A stretch of 64,000 nt of DNA from Microcaldota archaeon (GTDB lineage: Archaea > B1Sed10-29 > B47-G15), in contig QMVG01000001.1 of NCBI GenBank assembly GCA_003660975.1, positions 183,900 to 247,899 on the forward strand, given 5' to 3'. Shown here piece after piece: positions 15,156-23,433 of the stretch. Numbering within the stretch: the stretch's first letter is position 1; the number at the start of each line of letters is the position of its first letter. The notes beneath the pieces are model-generated. The model saw only the letters and a program-made list of their open reading frames with translations, was not told where the DNA came from and did no database searches. The translations under genes were made by a program, and so were the position numbers.

Positions 15156-17892
15156 CCTGCTTCCAGTACTGCTTCGTCTTGAAAAAATTCCTCTGCTCTT
15201 CCAAGATGTTCTTAAAGAAACTGTAGTCGTCCCTGTGTAGGTTCCCGAGTATGCGCTTGGCTGATTTTGGTCCTATGCCTCTTGCTGAAAGTGCTTGCAC
15301 TGCCCTCTTCCCGTACGCGTTTATAATATTTGCTGTCTCCATGAGGGCTTTCAAAAATTTGCTTTCCTCTCTGTTAAGTGCTTTTTTCTGCCTCAATTTC
15401 ATTAGTATTGATGCGTCATCTTTTTTCACGAGTGCTACCATTGTTGAAGCGCAGCTTGGACATTTGACCTCATCTGGCAGCTCCGATATCCTCCTGTAAA
15501 AGATTTTGCCGCAGTATGTGCAGTATAGTTTCACTACTTTGTTATTTACCCTTTTCATAAGCAAATTAACAAGCTGTGCTTCTGGCACTTGTGGGTTCAT
15601 GAGTTCTGAGAGATGCATTATTTTCTCAAAGGCATTCCTGGCAAATGGAGATGCCTTTCCTTTATATGGCCTTATTTTTATCCTGCCTTTTGCTATGTCA
15701 TTCAACACGTCCTCCGTTCTGTCTATATCAAACTTCTCTGTTGCTATTTCATTAAACGTCTCCTCAACTATAGGAGAGTCAATAACGGCGTCTATGATTT
15801 TGGCAATTCCCACCCTCTTGTAAGACACCTCCTTTCTAAGCAAACCAAAGCGCTTTGCAACGTGAATGAATTTGCTCTTGAAAAGAGAGCTCCTGATAGT
15901 GCCTTGCATAAGCACTGAGCGCAACGCTGCCTTTTCTTCAAGAAACTTTTTCACTAGCTCTGGTCTTGCCTCATCGGGAAATTCAAAAACTATCCTGTAT
16001 GGGTCTGATTTCATACGCACGCTTTGGCCAAGATAAGCGGTGATTAGAGTGGCCAAGTACTTTCCCAATGTCTCGTTTACCTTGCTTCCAAAGAAGGCTG
16101 AAAGAATAACATAGTTCTTTTCAGACTCTATTGAAATCTCGTTTTCATCTATCTTGTGTTCCTTCTCCTGTTTTTTTAAGAAGGCAGCTAGGCTTTTGTT
16201 TTCCTCTGCGAATTTTCCCTCCCTCAGCGCTTTTCCAAAGGCCCTTGCAAGCTCAAATGAGACAGGTATCTGTTCTCCCTCCCAAGCAGGTATAGATGCT
16301 GAGAGGTCTGTCTTCTGTTCAACCAGAACCTCTTTTTCTGTTATATCTAAAACTCTCCAAGCCTGTCCCTTTGAAATGAAAACTGCATTTCTCTCAAGCT
16401 CTGAAGCAACAAAGCCCTCGTCAAGCGTTGAAATTGTTTTGTTTGTGTTTACGTCCTTCACGAAAAATTTTTGTTCGTCTGCTATCGTTGACAAATTAGT
16501 GTAATAATACAATCTGGCTGCCCTCCTTTTTCCAAAATGCTTTTCATCAAGCCATATTAGTCTTTCCTTTTCCAGCTGTTTAAGAACTGATATGAAACTG
16601 TCATAATCCAAGTTTTCGTATACTGGCAATCTTTTCACCAGTTGAAATGCTTCCATTATATCAACTGGAGATTCCTCAAGAGAAAGACCAACCATCTCGT
16701 GTGCAAGAACATCTAATGCTGATCCCCATCTTAATGTTTTTTCTATCCTGCCTTGCTTCGCCATCTCTGCTATAAGGCGTGACTCAACATAGTCTTCAAT
16801 GTCTGTTGATAGTATTATGCCTTTGCTTGTCCTATCTATGCTATGTCCGCTTCTTCCTATTCTCTGTATTGCCCTCTTAACCTGTCTTGGGCTGCCATAT
16901 TGAACAACGACATCTATTCTGCCAATGTCTATGCCTAGTTCTAAACTGCTTGTTGATATAAGCGCTTTTATCTCTCCTTGTTTGAAGCGCTTTTCTGTAA
17001 TAACCCTAACATCTTTTGAAAGCGAGGAGTGATGAACATCAACAGAATCCCTGCTTACATAGCTTGCCAAGCGTGATGACAACATTTCAGCTGTCGAGCG
17101 CGTATTAACAAAAATAAGCACAGCCCTATGTTTTTCCATAATTTCTCTTAATCTTCTCAACTTTGCAACGACTGTTGCTTTTGTATTTATCCTCTCTGCA
17201 TCAACAAAGTCCTGTCTAACAGGCTGTGGCAGTTCTACATCAATCTTCATTTGTCTGCTTTCCTCTGCCTTGCAAATCTCGCAGTGTCTACCAGGGCATA
17301 TGAACTTTGCTATGTATTCAGGGTCGCCCACAGTTGCACTGAGAGCAATCCTTTGAAACTCGCCTGCTTTTCTGCTCAGCCTTTCCAGTTCCAATGCTAA
17401 CTGAACTCCTCTTTTGCTTTCCGCAAGCTCGTGAATCTCATCTATAATAACATATTTTACGCCTGTCAATTTTTTAGACATCTTCGGAGCGCAGAGCATG
17501 GCATTAAGTGATTCAGGTGTTGTTATAAGCAAGCGTGGTGGCTGTTTCAATTGCTTGCTCCTGCCAGAAGCAGGTGTGTCCCCATGCCTGACAGCAACTG
17601 AAATGCCTGTTTCTTCTGCCCACCATGTTAGTCTTGACAATATGTCCCTGTTCAGTGCCCTCAAAGGCGTTATATACAAAGCTTCAACACTGTTTTCTCT
17701 TTCTTTTTCCAAAAGCTTGTGAAGCACGGGCAATAGCGCTGCTTCTGTTTTTCCAGTGCCTGTTGCTGCTATCCCAAGAGCGTGTTTGCCTTCCAAAAGA
17801 ACTGGGATCATCTTTCGCTGTATTTCTGTTTCAGAAAATCCTTTCTTTTTTATTGCCTTCCTCACTGTTTCACACAGCAGATTAAATGACAT
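15145..17892 (-). CDS. Lhr-type large superfamily 2 helicase
   Basis: 915 residues from ATG 17892. Helicase motifs are complete: Q-motif-like FSETEIQRKMIP, Walker A AATGTGKTEAA, YITPLRALNRD, TTPESLNAML, Walker B YVIIDEIHELAESKRG, SAT in IALSATVGD, and motif VI QRIGRSGHS. After the two RecA domains come the winged-helix and Lhr-specific regions, a four-Cys zinc-ribbon-like site (CTYCGK then CPSC) and a C-terminal helical tail with ARGIGPKSAKRIL, a helix-hairpin-helix-like element. Archaeal Lhr proteins unwind DNA/RNA hybrids and act in repair. The frame stays open 72 codons further upstream, but that part is low in family similarity and overlaps a small plus-strand gene. Confidence 0.9.
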   Translation of the reverse strand: MSFNLLCETVRKAIKKKGFSETEIQRKMIPVLLEGKHALGIAATGTGKTEAALLPVLHKLLEKERENSVEALYITPLRALNRDILSRLTWWAEETGISVAVRHGDTPASGRSKQLKQPPRLLITTPESLNAMLCAPKMSKKLTGVKYVIIDEIHELAESKRGVQLALELERLSRKAGEFQRIALSATVGDPEYIAKFICPGRHCEICKAEESRQMKIDVELPQPVRQDFVDAERINTKATVVAKLRRLREIMEKHRAVLIFVNTRSTAEMLSSRLASYVSRDSVDVHHSSLSKDVRVITEKRFKQGEIKALISTSSLELGIDIGRIDVVVQYGSPRQVKRAIQRIGRSGHSIDRTSKGIILSTDIEDYVESRLIAEMAKQGRIEKTLRWGSALDVLAHEMVGLSLEESPVDIMEAFQLVKRLPVYENLDYDSFISVLKQLEKERLIWLDEKHFGKRRAARLYYYTNLSTIADEQKFFVKDVNTNKTISTLDEGFVASELERNAVFISKGQAWRVLDITEKEVLVEQKTDLSASIPAWEGEQIPVSFELARAFGKALREGKFAEENKSLAAFLKKQEKEHKIDENEISIESEKNYVILSAFFGSKVNETLGKYLATLITAYLGQSVRMKSDPYRIVFEFPDEARPELVKKFLEEKAALRSVLMQGTIRSSLFKSKFIHVAKRFGLLRKEVSYKRVGIAKIIDAVIDSPIVEETFNEIATEKFDIDRTEDVLNDIAKGRIKIRPYKGKASPFARNAFEKIMHLSELMNPQVPEAQLVNLLMKRVNNKVVKLYCTYCGKIFYRRISELPDEVKCPSCASTMVALVKKDDASILMKLRQKKALNREESKFLKALMETANIINAYGKRAVQALSARGIGPKSAKRILGNLHRDDYSFFKNILEEQRNFFKTKQYWKQAKP

Positions 17893-17931
17893 AAATAAAT
17901 TGGAAAAAAACAGTATAATAAGGGTGTTGCT

Positions 17932-18093
17932 ATGAGGAGAAGAGCAAAAAGACATATGTTGTGGCATTGGCTTTGGATTAACGCAGTCTTCGCCTTGGCC
18001 TTTGTCTTGCTCCCATACCCAACCGCTGTTGCTTTTGCATATACGGCAGTAATGTTTGGGATTACCTGGTGGCTCATAGGTGAAAGAAAGTGA
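17932..18093 (+). CDS. Small two-helix membrane protein
   Basis: 53 residues: basic N terminus (MRRRAKRHMLWHWLW), then two hydrophobic segments (INAVFALAFVLLPYP and AVAFAYTAVMFGITWWL) and a short basic end. GGGTG lies just before the ATG. Its TGA overlaps the GTG start of the translin gene (GTGA), so the two are translated together. No family is recognised. It could tether or regulate the translin, but that is only position-based. Confidence 0.6.
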   Translation: MRRRAKRHMLWHWLWINAVFALAFVLLPYPTAVAFAYTAVMFGITWWLIGERK

Positions 18094-18635
18094 TAAAGAG
18101 ATTGGCAAGAGCTCTGGAAAAGGAGTATGAGGCGAGAGAGAAAGCCCTGAAAATTCAGAGGAAAGCGCTTGCCCTCTGCAGAGAAGCGATAAATGAGCTA
18201 CATATAGGAAAGAAGAGCGAGAAGGAGAGGAGGATTAGATCACACATTAAGCAAATAGAGAGGATATTGTCGAAATATCCATGCCAAAAAGAGGCAGCGC
18301 TTGGCATTGTTTATCAGGAATATGCAGAGTATTTAATACTTAAATCAATACTTGAAAAGAAAAGAGTGAAGATAGGTTTGCCTGCAAAGTACGTCTTGAT
18401 GGGTTTTGGAGATGCTGTTGGAGAGGTGAAAAGACGAGTCATAGTGTTGTTGTCTGAAGGCCGTTTAGAGGAAGCGCAAAAAATTTACGAATCCCTAAAG
18501 CAAGCTTCTGCTGACTTTCTTTCCATAGCGCTGCCGAACTCGATAATACCTACCCTAAAGAAAAAGCAGGATATTTGCAGGTACGCTTTAAAAGATATTG
18601 CAGAGGCTATTTTTTACGCTAAAAGCAGAAAATAA
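18090..18635 (+). CDS. Translin-family protein
   Basis: 181 residues, all helical. The family pattern is visible: an early REKALKIQRKALALCREAI helix, YPCQKEAALGIVYQEYAEY, then LPAKYVLMGFGDAVGEVKRR, which matches the conserved Y.lGl.D..GElrR block, and a final helix with AEAIFYAKSRK. Eukaryotic translin/TRAX octamers bind and cleave RNA; archaeal members form similar oligomers and some are RNases. The TRAX catalytic acidic residues cannot be assigned with certainty here. Confidence 0.8.
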   Translation: MIKRLARALEKEYEAREKALKIQRKALALCREAINELHIGKKSEKERRIRSHIKQIERILSKYPCQKEAALGIVYQEYAEYLILKSILEKKRVKIGLPAKYVLMGFGDAVGEVKRRVIVLLSEGRLEEAQKIYESLKQASADFLSIALPNSIIPTLKKKQDICRYALKDIAEAIFYAKSRK

Positions 18636-18897
18636 GAACTTAGCGGCCTCTGCTCCTGTTTTCTTTTTGCCCCTGTTTTTTCTGAATTAATTTTTTCTGT
18701 CGTGAGAGATTTCTGAGAAATATAAACAACGATTTATCTTTAATAATATATCTAATCTAATGTACTTTATTTAATAATATGTTTATAAAGTATTCTTTTA
18801 AATAGATATTTTATAAAATAATTAATTTAATGTATACAATGTAGTTTCGGATGCTGCAATCGGTAGCTTTTTTTATCTAAATGTCTTTACTCTATTG
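18636..18897. other. AT-rich intergenic region after the translin gene
   Basis: T-runs at about 18659-18690 can end plus-strand transcription of the translin operon. From 18718 to 18840 the sequence is almost pure A/T with TATA-like stretches. No convincing ORF, repeat or structured RNA is seen. Promoter elements for the next gene pair probably lie in the second half. Confidence 0.4.
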
Positions 18898-19254
18898 ATG
18901 CTGAAGCTAAAGTTGAGATTGAAACCAATAAGGATAATAATAAAGCAAAGGCAGCCTGCGATTTTGGATATTTGTATAAAGAACGCTGGGGAGCTTTCAG
19001 CCCTTGTCTCTCTAAAAGCAAAGCTCTCGCAACAACTGTCTTTTGACAGAGGGGGGCTCATAAGGGAAGAGAGAAGAAGAATAGGATATATAAAGCCAGG
19101 TATGGAAAAACACGTGCCTCTAAATGTCTTTGCGAGACCCACTGCAGAAGAGGGCTTTGGAGAGATAATGGTTGCTGCTTTTGAGCACGAGGATGACAGA
19201 TACGATAAGGTAAAGGAAACTGTTTCAGCTAAAACGGAGTTGAGATTGCTGTGA
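18898..19254 (+). CDS. Uncharacterised beta-rich protein
   Basis: 118 residues from ATG 18898 (TTG 18895 possible). Alternating strands such as IRIIIKQRQPAILDICIKNA and the general layout resemble a single immunoglobulin-like/CARDB-type sandwich, with IKPGMEKHVPLNVFA as a later strand. There is no signal peptide. Its GTGA overlaps the zinc-ribbon membrane protein gene, so they form an operon and probably act together. Function unknown. Confidence 0.55.
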   Translation: MLKLKLRLKPIRIIIKQRQPAILDICIKNAGELSALVSLKAKLSQQLSFDRGGLIREERRRIGYIKPGMEKHVPLNVFARPTAEEGFGEIMVAAFEHEDDRYDKVKETVSAKTELRLL

Positions 19255-19970
19255 AAAAAGTGTTCCTCTGCCCGCGCTGTGGCTCCAGGAATATTGATTA
19301 CGCTAGCATCTCATCTGCTTCTCAAACATTCCTCGGTCTGGGCCTTCCAGAGCTCTTTTACTGCAAAGATTGTGGCTATCTTGGTCCTCTAGTAATTGAA
19401 ATAGACAGCAAGGGGGAAAGACATTACAAGCAGTTTGTGAAAAGAAGAAAAAAACCCAGTGAGAATGAAATTAAAAGCAGAGGAAAGCACTCTGTTATAA
19501 GGCCAGTCTTTCTAGCAGTGCTGCTCTTTTTCTTTGTTAGTGCGGTCTTTTTTATGCTATCTCCTACGAGCCAAGGTCTGGCTGTTTCAAGCGTCGTAGA
19601 TAATAAAGCAAATATAGTGGTTGGTGTTGAGAATGTCAGCAAAAGAGTTCCTGCCTTAAAAGAGAGCACACTTGCTTTTAATGCCTCTGGCGGAAAAGTA
19701 TATGTGAGAATCATTGATCAAGGAGATATGAAAGTCATAAAAGCAAGCGCTTTTAACATTGTGAAAAAGACAGATGTTGTAATATCAGATGAGAATAAGA
19801 AATTTATGGGGGTTATCACCTTAAACCCCCCTTCGCTTTTGGAGAGAAGCACAGGTGTCTCCTCTGTTACAGGCCTCTTTTACCACCTCTTTCTCATGTT
19901 TTTTGTTCTTGCCCTAATTGCTCTGATGATATACAGCCACTGGCAGAGGTTAAGGTCTTTCATATACTAA
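19251..19970 (+). CDS. Membrane protein with N-terminal zinc ribbon
   Basis: 239 residues. CPRCGS (8-13) and CKDCGY (38-43) form a zinc ribbon on the cytoplasmic side. A transmembrane helix (VFLAVLLFFFVSAVFFML, about 87-104), a presumably external domain of about 90 residues with beta-like strands (KANIVVGVENV, KVYVRIIDQGD) and a second helix near the C terminus (LFLMFFVLALIALMIYS) follow. No family is recognised. The neighbouring small beta protein overlaps it by 4 bp. Confidence 0.6.
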   Translation: MKKVFLCPRCGSRNIDYASISSASQTFLGLGLPELFYCKDCGYLGPLVIEIDSKGERHYKQFVKRRKKPSENEIKSRGKHSVIRPVFLAVLLFFFVSAVFFMLSPTSQGLAVSSVVDNKANIVVGVENVSKRVPALKESTLAFNASGGKVYVRIIDQGDMKVIKASAFNIVKKTDVVISDENKKFMGVITLNPPSLLERSTGVSSVTGLFYHLFLMFFVLALIALMIYSHWQRLRSFIY

Positions 19971-19993
19971 TTAGTAAAAATTCGGCGAAACAA

Positions 19994-20042
19994 TGTTTTT
20001 TGCTGCTTTTTTGTTCAAAAGGTGTTTTTTTCGCTATTTTTT
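19994..20042 (+). terminator. Multiple T-tracts after the zinc-ribbon membrane protein gene
   Basis: Runs of 6-7 T occur near 19996, 20007, 20024 and 20036 in the first 75 bp after the stop, a typical archaeal U-tract termination zone. Confidence 0.5.
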
Positions 20043-20053
20043 ACTGCTTGAGC

Positions 20054-20121
20054 CCCCACATCAGCGGAGTATTTAAATACTTTTACTATTTGGTGTAAAT
20101 AAGGACACGTAAAATGTGGGG
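20054..20121. promoter_or_regulatory. Inverted repeat enclosing a palindrome upstream of a regulator
   Basis: CCCCACAT at 20054-20061 and ATGTGGGG at 20114-20121 are a perfect 8-bp inverted repeat. Between them, 20068-20081 is the perfect palindrome AGTATTTAAATACT. A TATA-like CATTTAAATAG lies at 20130-20140. The placement 40-110 bp before a winged-helix regulator gene fits an operator, possibly self-regulation. Confidence 0.4.
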
Positions 20122-20163
20122 TTTCGCTTCATTTAAATAGTTCTTTTACTTAATAGTACAAAT

Positions 20164-20532
20164 ATGAGATTTCACCACCAGAGGATTTCTGGGTCTATGG
20201 ACTTAGAGGAATTGCTGAGAACAATATATCCAAAACAGGGCAAATATAGGTTCGCAGCAGCATCGCTCATAAAAGCTGCTGGCTCTGAAGAGAGAGGTCT
20301 TGATGCTCATGGCCTGAACAAGCTCTGCGTTGAGAGAGGCATTTCAAGAGCCACAATGCAGAAGGTTTTTGTTCACCTGAGAGCCCTGGGCATGATAGAG
20401 AGAAGAAATGCCAGGTATTATGTGATAAAGGATTTTGCTTCTGCCCTGCGGAGGATGGGAGACGCGTGGAAGAGGATAGTAAATGAAAAGAGATTTGATT
20501 TTGACGAGTCAAAAATCAAGATAAGCATCTAA
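20164..20532 (+). CDS. Winged-helix DNA-binding protein
   Basis: 122 residues. A winged-helix domain is suggested by DAHGLNKLCVERGISRATMQ (turn-helix region) followed by VFVHLRALGMIERRNARYYVI, the wing and recognition pattern. A charged C-terminal tail follows. It probably regulates transcription; its upstream region holds an inverted repeat around a palindrome that may be its own operator. It overlaps the convergent acetyltransferase gene by 24 bp. TATA-like CATTTAAATAG precedes it. Confidence 0.65.
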   Translation: MRFHHQRISGSMDLEELLRTIYPKQGKYRFAAASLIKAAGSEERGLDAHGLNKLCVERGISRATMQKVFVHLRALGMIERRNARYYVIKDFASALRRMGDAWKRIVNEKRFDFDESKIKISI

Positions 20533-21042
20533 TTTTTTGAGGTTTTCCTTTAGCAAATCGTCTTCTTCTTTTTGTTTCTTCACCTTTTTCTTCGGCTTTT
20601 TTGCTGAGCGCTCTAGTTTTTTAATGAAAAGGTAGGCATCTTTGCCTTTTCCGTAAAGGTCTTTTATCTCATCGTAAACCTTGTAGCCTTTTTTCTTAAA
20701 GAAAGGTATTAGCTTGTCTCCTTTTGGCAAAAATATACTCATCTGTTTGGCTTCTGCAAAGCGCTCTGCGTGCTCCAGCAAGGCGTCTTTGAGGTTTTTG
20801 GCCCTTGATCGCTTATCATAGCAAAAGAGGTCTATGCTCGCCTCCTCTCCCTTTGGCCTGACAACAATAAAGCCAAGAAGCTTTGTGCCTGAATCAGCAA
20901 CTAGGAGCAACCTCTCGTTGTTTACTATCCACTCTGTGAAAGGATAAGAAGAGAAAGCCCTACCTGTACTCGGTTTTGATGACCTGTAAAGCTTTGAGAG
21001 CTTGTTCAAGTCAGCCAGTTCCATCCACCTGATTTCAAACAT
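20509..21042 (-). CDS. GNAT-like acetyltransferase
   Basis: 177 residues from ATG 21042, chosen because GGTGGTG lies about 8 nt before it (an in-frame GTG at 21054 would directly follow the previous stop). The central part has the GNAT strand pattern LLLVADSGTKLLGFIVVRPK, then ASIDLFCYDKRSRAKNLKDALLEHAERFA where the acetyl-CoA binding helix would lie, and FFKKKGYKVYDEI, a common C-terminal GNAT motif. The classic RxxGxG loop is degenerate. The tail is highly basic. It is in an operon with the regulator upstream. Substrate unknown. Confidence 0.6.
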   Translation of the reverse strand: MFEIRWMELADLNKLSKLYRSSKPSTGRAFSSYPFTEWIVNNERLLLVADSGTKLLGFIVVRPKGEEASIDLFCYDKRSRAKNLKDALLEHAERFAEAKQMSIFLPKGDKLIPFFKKKGYKVYDEIKDLYGKGKDAYLFIKKLERSAKKPKKKVKKQKEEDDLLKENLKKLDAYLDF

Positions 21043-21054
21043 CTGATGCACCAC

Positions 21055-21345
21055 CTACTTTTTCTGCCCTTTTCCTTTTTCTATGCGCTCTATCCTGCGC
21101 AGTATGTTTTCAAAATCGTGAGCCAGATCTTCACCGTTTGCTGTTAGCCTTATTATCTTTATTCTTCCCTGCCCTTCTGTTGTTACAAGGCCTGCATTCT
21201 CTAAGGTATTGACTATATTTACTATGTGTGGGTACGTGCAGTCGATTTCTTTGGCCAGCATTGATGCATACCAAATTCTGTCCTTTTTTGCCAAAGAAGC
21301 TAGGGCATACACTGGTTTTCTGTTGAAGAAAAACCCCTCTAACAT
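21055..21345 (-). CDS. MarR-like winged-helix regulator
   Basis: 96 residues with a winged helix: SMLAKEIDCTYPHIVNIVNT is the helix-turn-helix and ENAGLVTTEGQGRIKIIRLT the wing, ending in a helical tail (FENILRRIERIEKG). AGGTGG is the ribosome site. A perfect inverted repeat 15 bp upstream is a likely operator. It is cotranscribed with the acetyltransferase. Confidence 0.75.
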   Translation of the reverse strand: MLEGFFFNRKPVYALASLAKKDRIWYASMLAKEIDCTYPHIVNIVNTLENAGLVTTEGQGRIKIIRLTANGEDLAHDFENILRRIERIEKGKGQKK

Positions 21346-21359
21346 AGGTCCACCTGTAA

Positions 21360-21374
21360 ACTATATTATATAGT
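21360..21374. promoter_or_regulatory. Palindromic operator candidate of the MarR-like gene
   Basis: ACTATATTATATAGT is a perfect 7+1+7 palindrome 15-29 bp before the minus-strand regulator ATG. It overlaps where the TATA box or transcript start should lie, fitting autorepression. Confidence 0.4.
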
Positions 21375-21765
21375 ACACAAAAAACATATTTAAAACTTTC
21401 TACTGTAAAGGATAAAATTGAAAAGATATTACGTATAAAATAGTGTATGAGATATAAAATTTAAAATATAAAATATTTTAACTATGATTCTGAAATTTTT
21501 GTGTGAGAGTTTCCAAGGAGAAAATTTTTGAAAATTTTTGGGAAAAGTGAGAGCTAAAGGATAGGGTGAGAGGTGGAAGAAATCTGCGAGAAGAGAGGGC
21601 CAGGGCTTTTGGAATGTTTTGTGAGGGTTCTCGATTCCTGCAAGGGTGTGTGTTTATTCTATTTTTTCCTTGCTCCTATTTGTGAGACCTTTGCGTCTGT
21701 ATCGTGTGCTGGCTGTTGAAAACTGCTGAAAACTGTCTTTATTCTTTTTCCATCTTTCTCTTTTT
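21375..21765. other. AT-rich gene-free region next to CGTGTA repeats
   Basis: No ORF or known RNA is seen. 21400-21480 is almost entirely A/T. 21516-21541 holds a direct repeat of GAAAATTTTT. The part to 21760 is purine-rich on one strand and then T-rich. Two further CGTGTG/GTGTGTG-like elements occur near 21643 and 21703. Such easily melted DNA beside an iteron array fits a replication origin but could be a long regulatory region. Confidence 0.4.
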
Positions 21766-21938
21766 CGTGTATTTTAGCGTGTAATGTGGCGTGTATTGCC
21801 GTGTAAAATAGCGTGTATTTCACAAAAAAAGCGTGTAAAAATCAAAAGGTATTTATATGAAGAAAGAAATAAAATCATTAGCTGTCTAAATATGTCTGTC
21901 GTGTAATCAGTGTGTAAAAAAGCGTGTGGTGCCGTGTA
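21766..21938 (+). repeat. Helically phased CGTGTA iteron array
   Basis: CGTGTA begins at 21766, 21778, 21790, 21800, 21812, 21832, 21900 and 21933, with variants TGTGTA at 21911 and CGTGTG at 21923. Most are preceded by G or C and followed by A/T. Steps are 12, 12, 10, 12 and 20 bp in the first group and 11, 12 and 10 bp in the second, about one helical turn. All face the same way. The two groups flank a TATA-like ATTTATAT at 21851-21858, and the last repeat touches the ATG of the AAA+ gene. They are likely binding sites of that protein. Confidence 0.75.
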
Positions 21939-23114
21939 ATGAAAACAGAGGGTATCGAAAAGCAGATCAATGACAAGATCGAGAGCTGGAGAAAGGAACA
22001 GGGTTGGGCCTGTTCTGATCCTTTCATCCATAGCACAGATGTAAGACTCTTTACTGGTTTTGAAGACATATTGGAAAAGATTTACATGTTTATAGAAATG
22101 GGGCAGAATTATGCTGTTTTGTATGGGGATTATGGCTTCGGAAAAACAATGATATTAAAAAAGATATGCCACGACCTATTGTGGAAATACAACATAGTCT
22201 ACTTTGAGGAACCAGTATCAAGAGATGAAATTTACAAAGAACTGTTGAAAAACTGTAGTTTAGGCTTTTTCTCTAGATTGCTTGGAAAAAAGCCAGGAAT
22301 AAAAGACTATGAAAAACTCGGAAACTGTATTGAAAAAAGAACTGTTCTTGTTTTTGATGAGGCACATTCTTTGAATGAGGCTGCTTTTTCTTACCTGCGC
22401 AGCTTGTCTGAAAACAGCAACAAATTTTCTATAATATTTGCTGGTAAGCCTGAAATCATCTCTATGGAATCTGAGAAGAGGTTGCCTCAATATCTCATAG
22501 ACAGGTTAAAACTTAGTTTGCCGCTGCGTGTAATGACTGACAGCGAAGCAGTTGAGCTCATAAAGAAGAGGGTTCGCTTTTTGGCAGACTCAGAAAATTA
22601 CCTGTTTGATGATGATGCAATAAAATATTTGGCCCATAAGTCAAAGTACGTACCAAGAGAAATTTTGGAAAATGCCAGCTCATTTGTTGAGTATGCTATT
22701 GAAAGAGGCATACACAGGATAGATGTAGAGCTTATAGAGAGGAAATTTACTTACGTAACGAGAAAGCAGGAGGAAGTTAGCCAGACGTATTTAACATTGG
22801 TGCAAGAAGCAAAAGCAGAGGTCTTAGATAGAAACACGTTCTTAAAAGAACTTTCGCCTTTGCAGAGGAGAATTGTGGAGGCTCTCTTCAAACACGGGAA
22901 GATGAGCACGCCGATGTTAGCAGAGTTATTAGGAGAAGACAGCGCTACGATAAGGCATATGATGCACAGGTTGCAGGGAAAATATGATGAACTTAGGCTA
23001 CGGCCGCGTATTGCTCATTTATATCCGTTGGTCATAGCTGAATCTGTTAAGGGTGTGCGGGGCAATGTCTTTTCCCTGACGCACCAAGCAAGGAAGGTTC
23101 TGTCAACAGATTGA
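21939..23114 (+). CDS. AAA+ ATPase with C-terminal winged helix (Orc1/Cdc6- or ExeA-like)
   Basis: 391 residues from ATG 21939 (GGTG 7 nt upstream; the in-frame GTG 21924 lies inside a repeat). Walker A is G63-DYGFG-K69-T70, Walker B VLVFD140-E141 with AHS after it, and a sensor/arginine-finger region is near FAGKPEI and R189. A lid domain follows (about 200-265). The C-terminal about 90 residues (LSPLQRRIVEALFKHG then LAELLGEDSATIRHMMHRL) form a winged helix. The layout, AAA+ then winged helix, matches Orc1/Cdc6 initiators, but sequence motifs also resemble ExeA/AAA_22 ATPases. The upstream iterons and AT-rich region support a DNA-binding, possibly initiator role (inference). Confidence 0.7.
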   Translation: MKTEGIEKQINDKIESWRKEQGWACSDPFIHSTDVRLFTGFEDILEKIYMFIEMGQNYAVLYGDYGFGKTMILKKICHDLLWKYNIVYFEEPVSRDEIYKELLKNCSLGFFSRLLGKKPGIKDYEKLGNCIEKRTVLVFDEAHSLNEAAFSYLRSLSENSNKFSIIFAGKPEIISMESEKRLPQYLIDRLKLSLPLRVMTDSEAVELIKKRVRFLADSENYLFDDDAIKYLAHKSKYVPREILENASSFVEYAIERGIHRIDVELIERKFTYVTRKQEEVSQTYLTLVQEAKAEVLDRNTFLKELSPLQRRIVEALFKHGKMSTPMLAELLGEDSATIRHMMHRLQGKYDELRLRPRIAHLYPLVIAESVKGVRGNVFSLTHQARKVLSTD

Positions 23115-23142
23115 TTTAAATAAGTCTTGCGGAGGTGTTTAA

Positions 23143-23283
23143 ATGCAGTTGGGGGATTTGATAACTGTTGAGGAGCTCATGAAAACGCTCTCAAAGTACC
23201 CAGACCTAAATTTTCGTTTGGAGAGAAAAGAAGAAGTCAGGCTTTCCCTTGATGTTCAGGACAGGTTTGTTAGCTTATATTAG
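23143..23283 (+). CDS. Small 46-residue protein downstream of the AAA+ gene
   Basis: Reads MQLGDLITVEELMKTLSKYP and on to residue 46 at TAG 23281-23283. GGAGGTG lies 5 nt before the ATG, one of the clearest ribosome sites in the window, which argues it is translated. It is acidic/helical with no family recognised. It sits 28 bp after the AAA+ ATPase gene and may be its partner. Confidence 0.55.
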   Translation: MQLGDLITVEELMKTLSKYPDLNFRLERKEEVRLSLDVQDRFVSLY

Positions 23284-23433
23284 ATTGGAATGTCTGGGTT
23301 GGAGGGGCCAGTTCCAGTATTCGCCTAGCATTCGTTCTGGTATCATCCGCCTTAATAATGTCTTTTCTTGCTTTGTTCATAGAAGCGAAAAGCATTTAAA
23401 GGTATATTGATTTACAAAAGATGAGGTGTAGTG

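Noticed and set aside
17893..18108. 72-codon N-terminal extension of the Lhr helicase frame
   Set aside because: The frame is open, but the extension has no family similarity, and the region codes convincingly on the other strand for the small membrane protein. ATG 17892 begins the normal Lhr N terminus.
20164..21042. Toxin-antitoxin pair (regulator with GNAT enzyme)
   Set aside because: The genes are convergent, not a co-operon, and the acetyltransferase lacks the usual TacT/DUF1778 partner features.
21766..21938. CRISPR array
   Set aside because: Units are only 6-9 bp and spacing 10-12 bp without unique spacers of about 30-40 bp; this is an iteron array.
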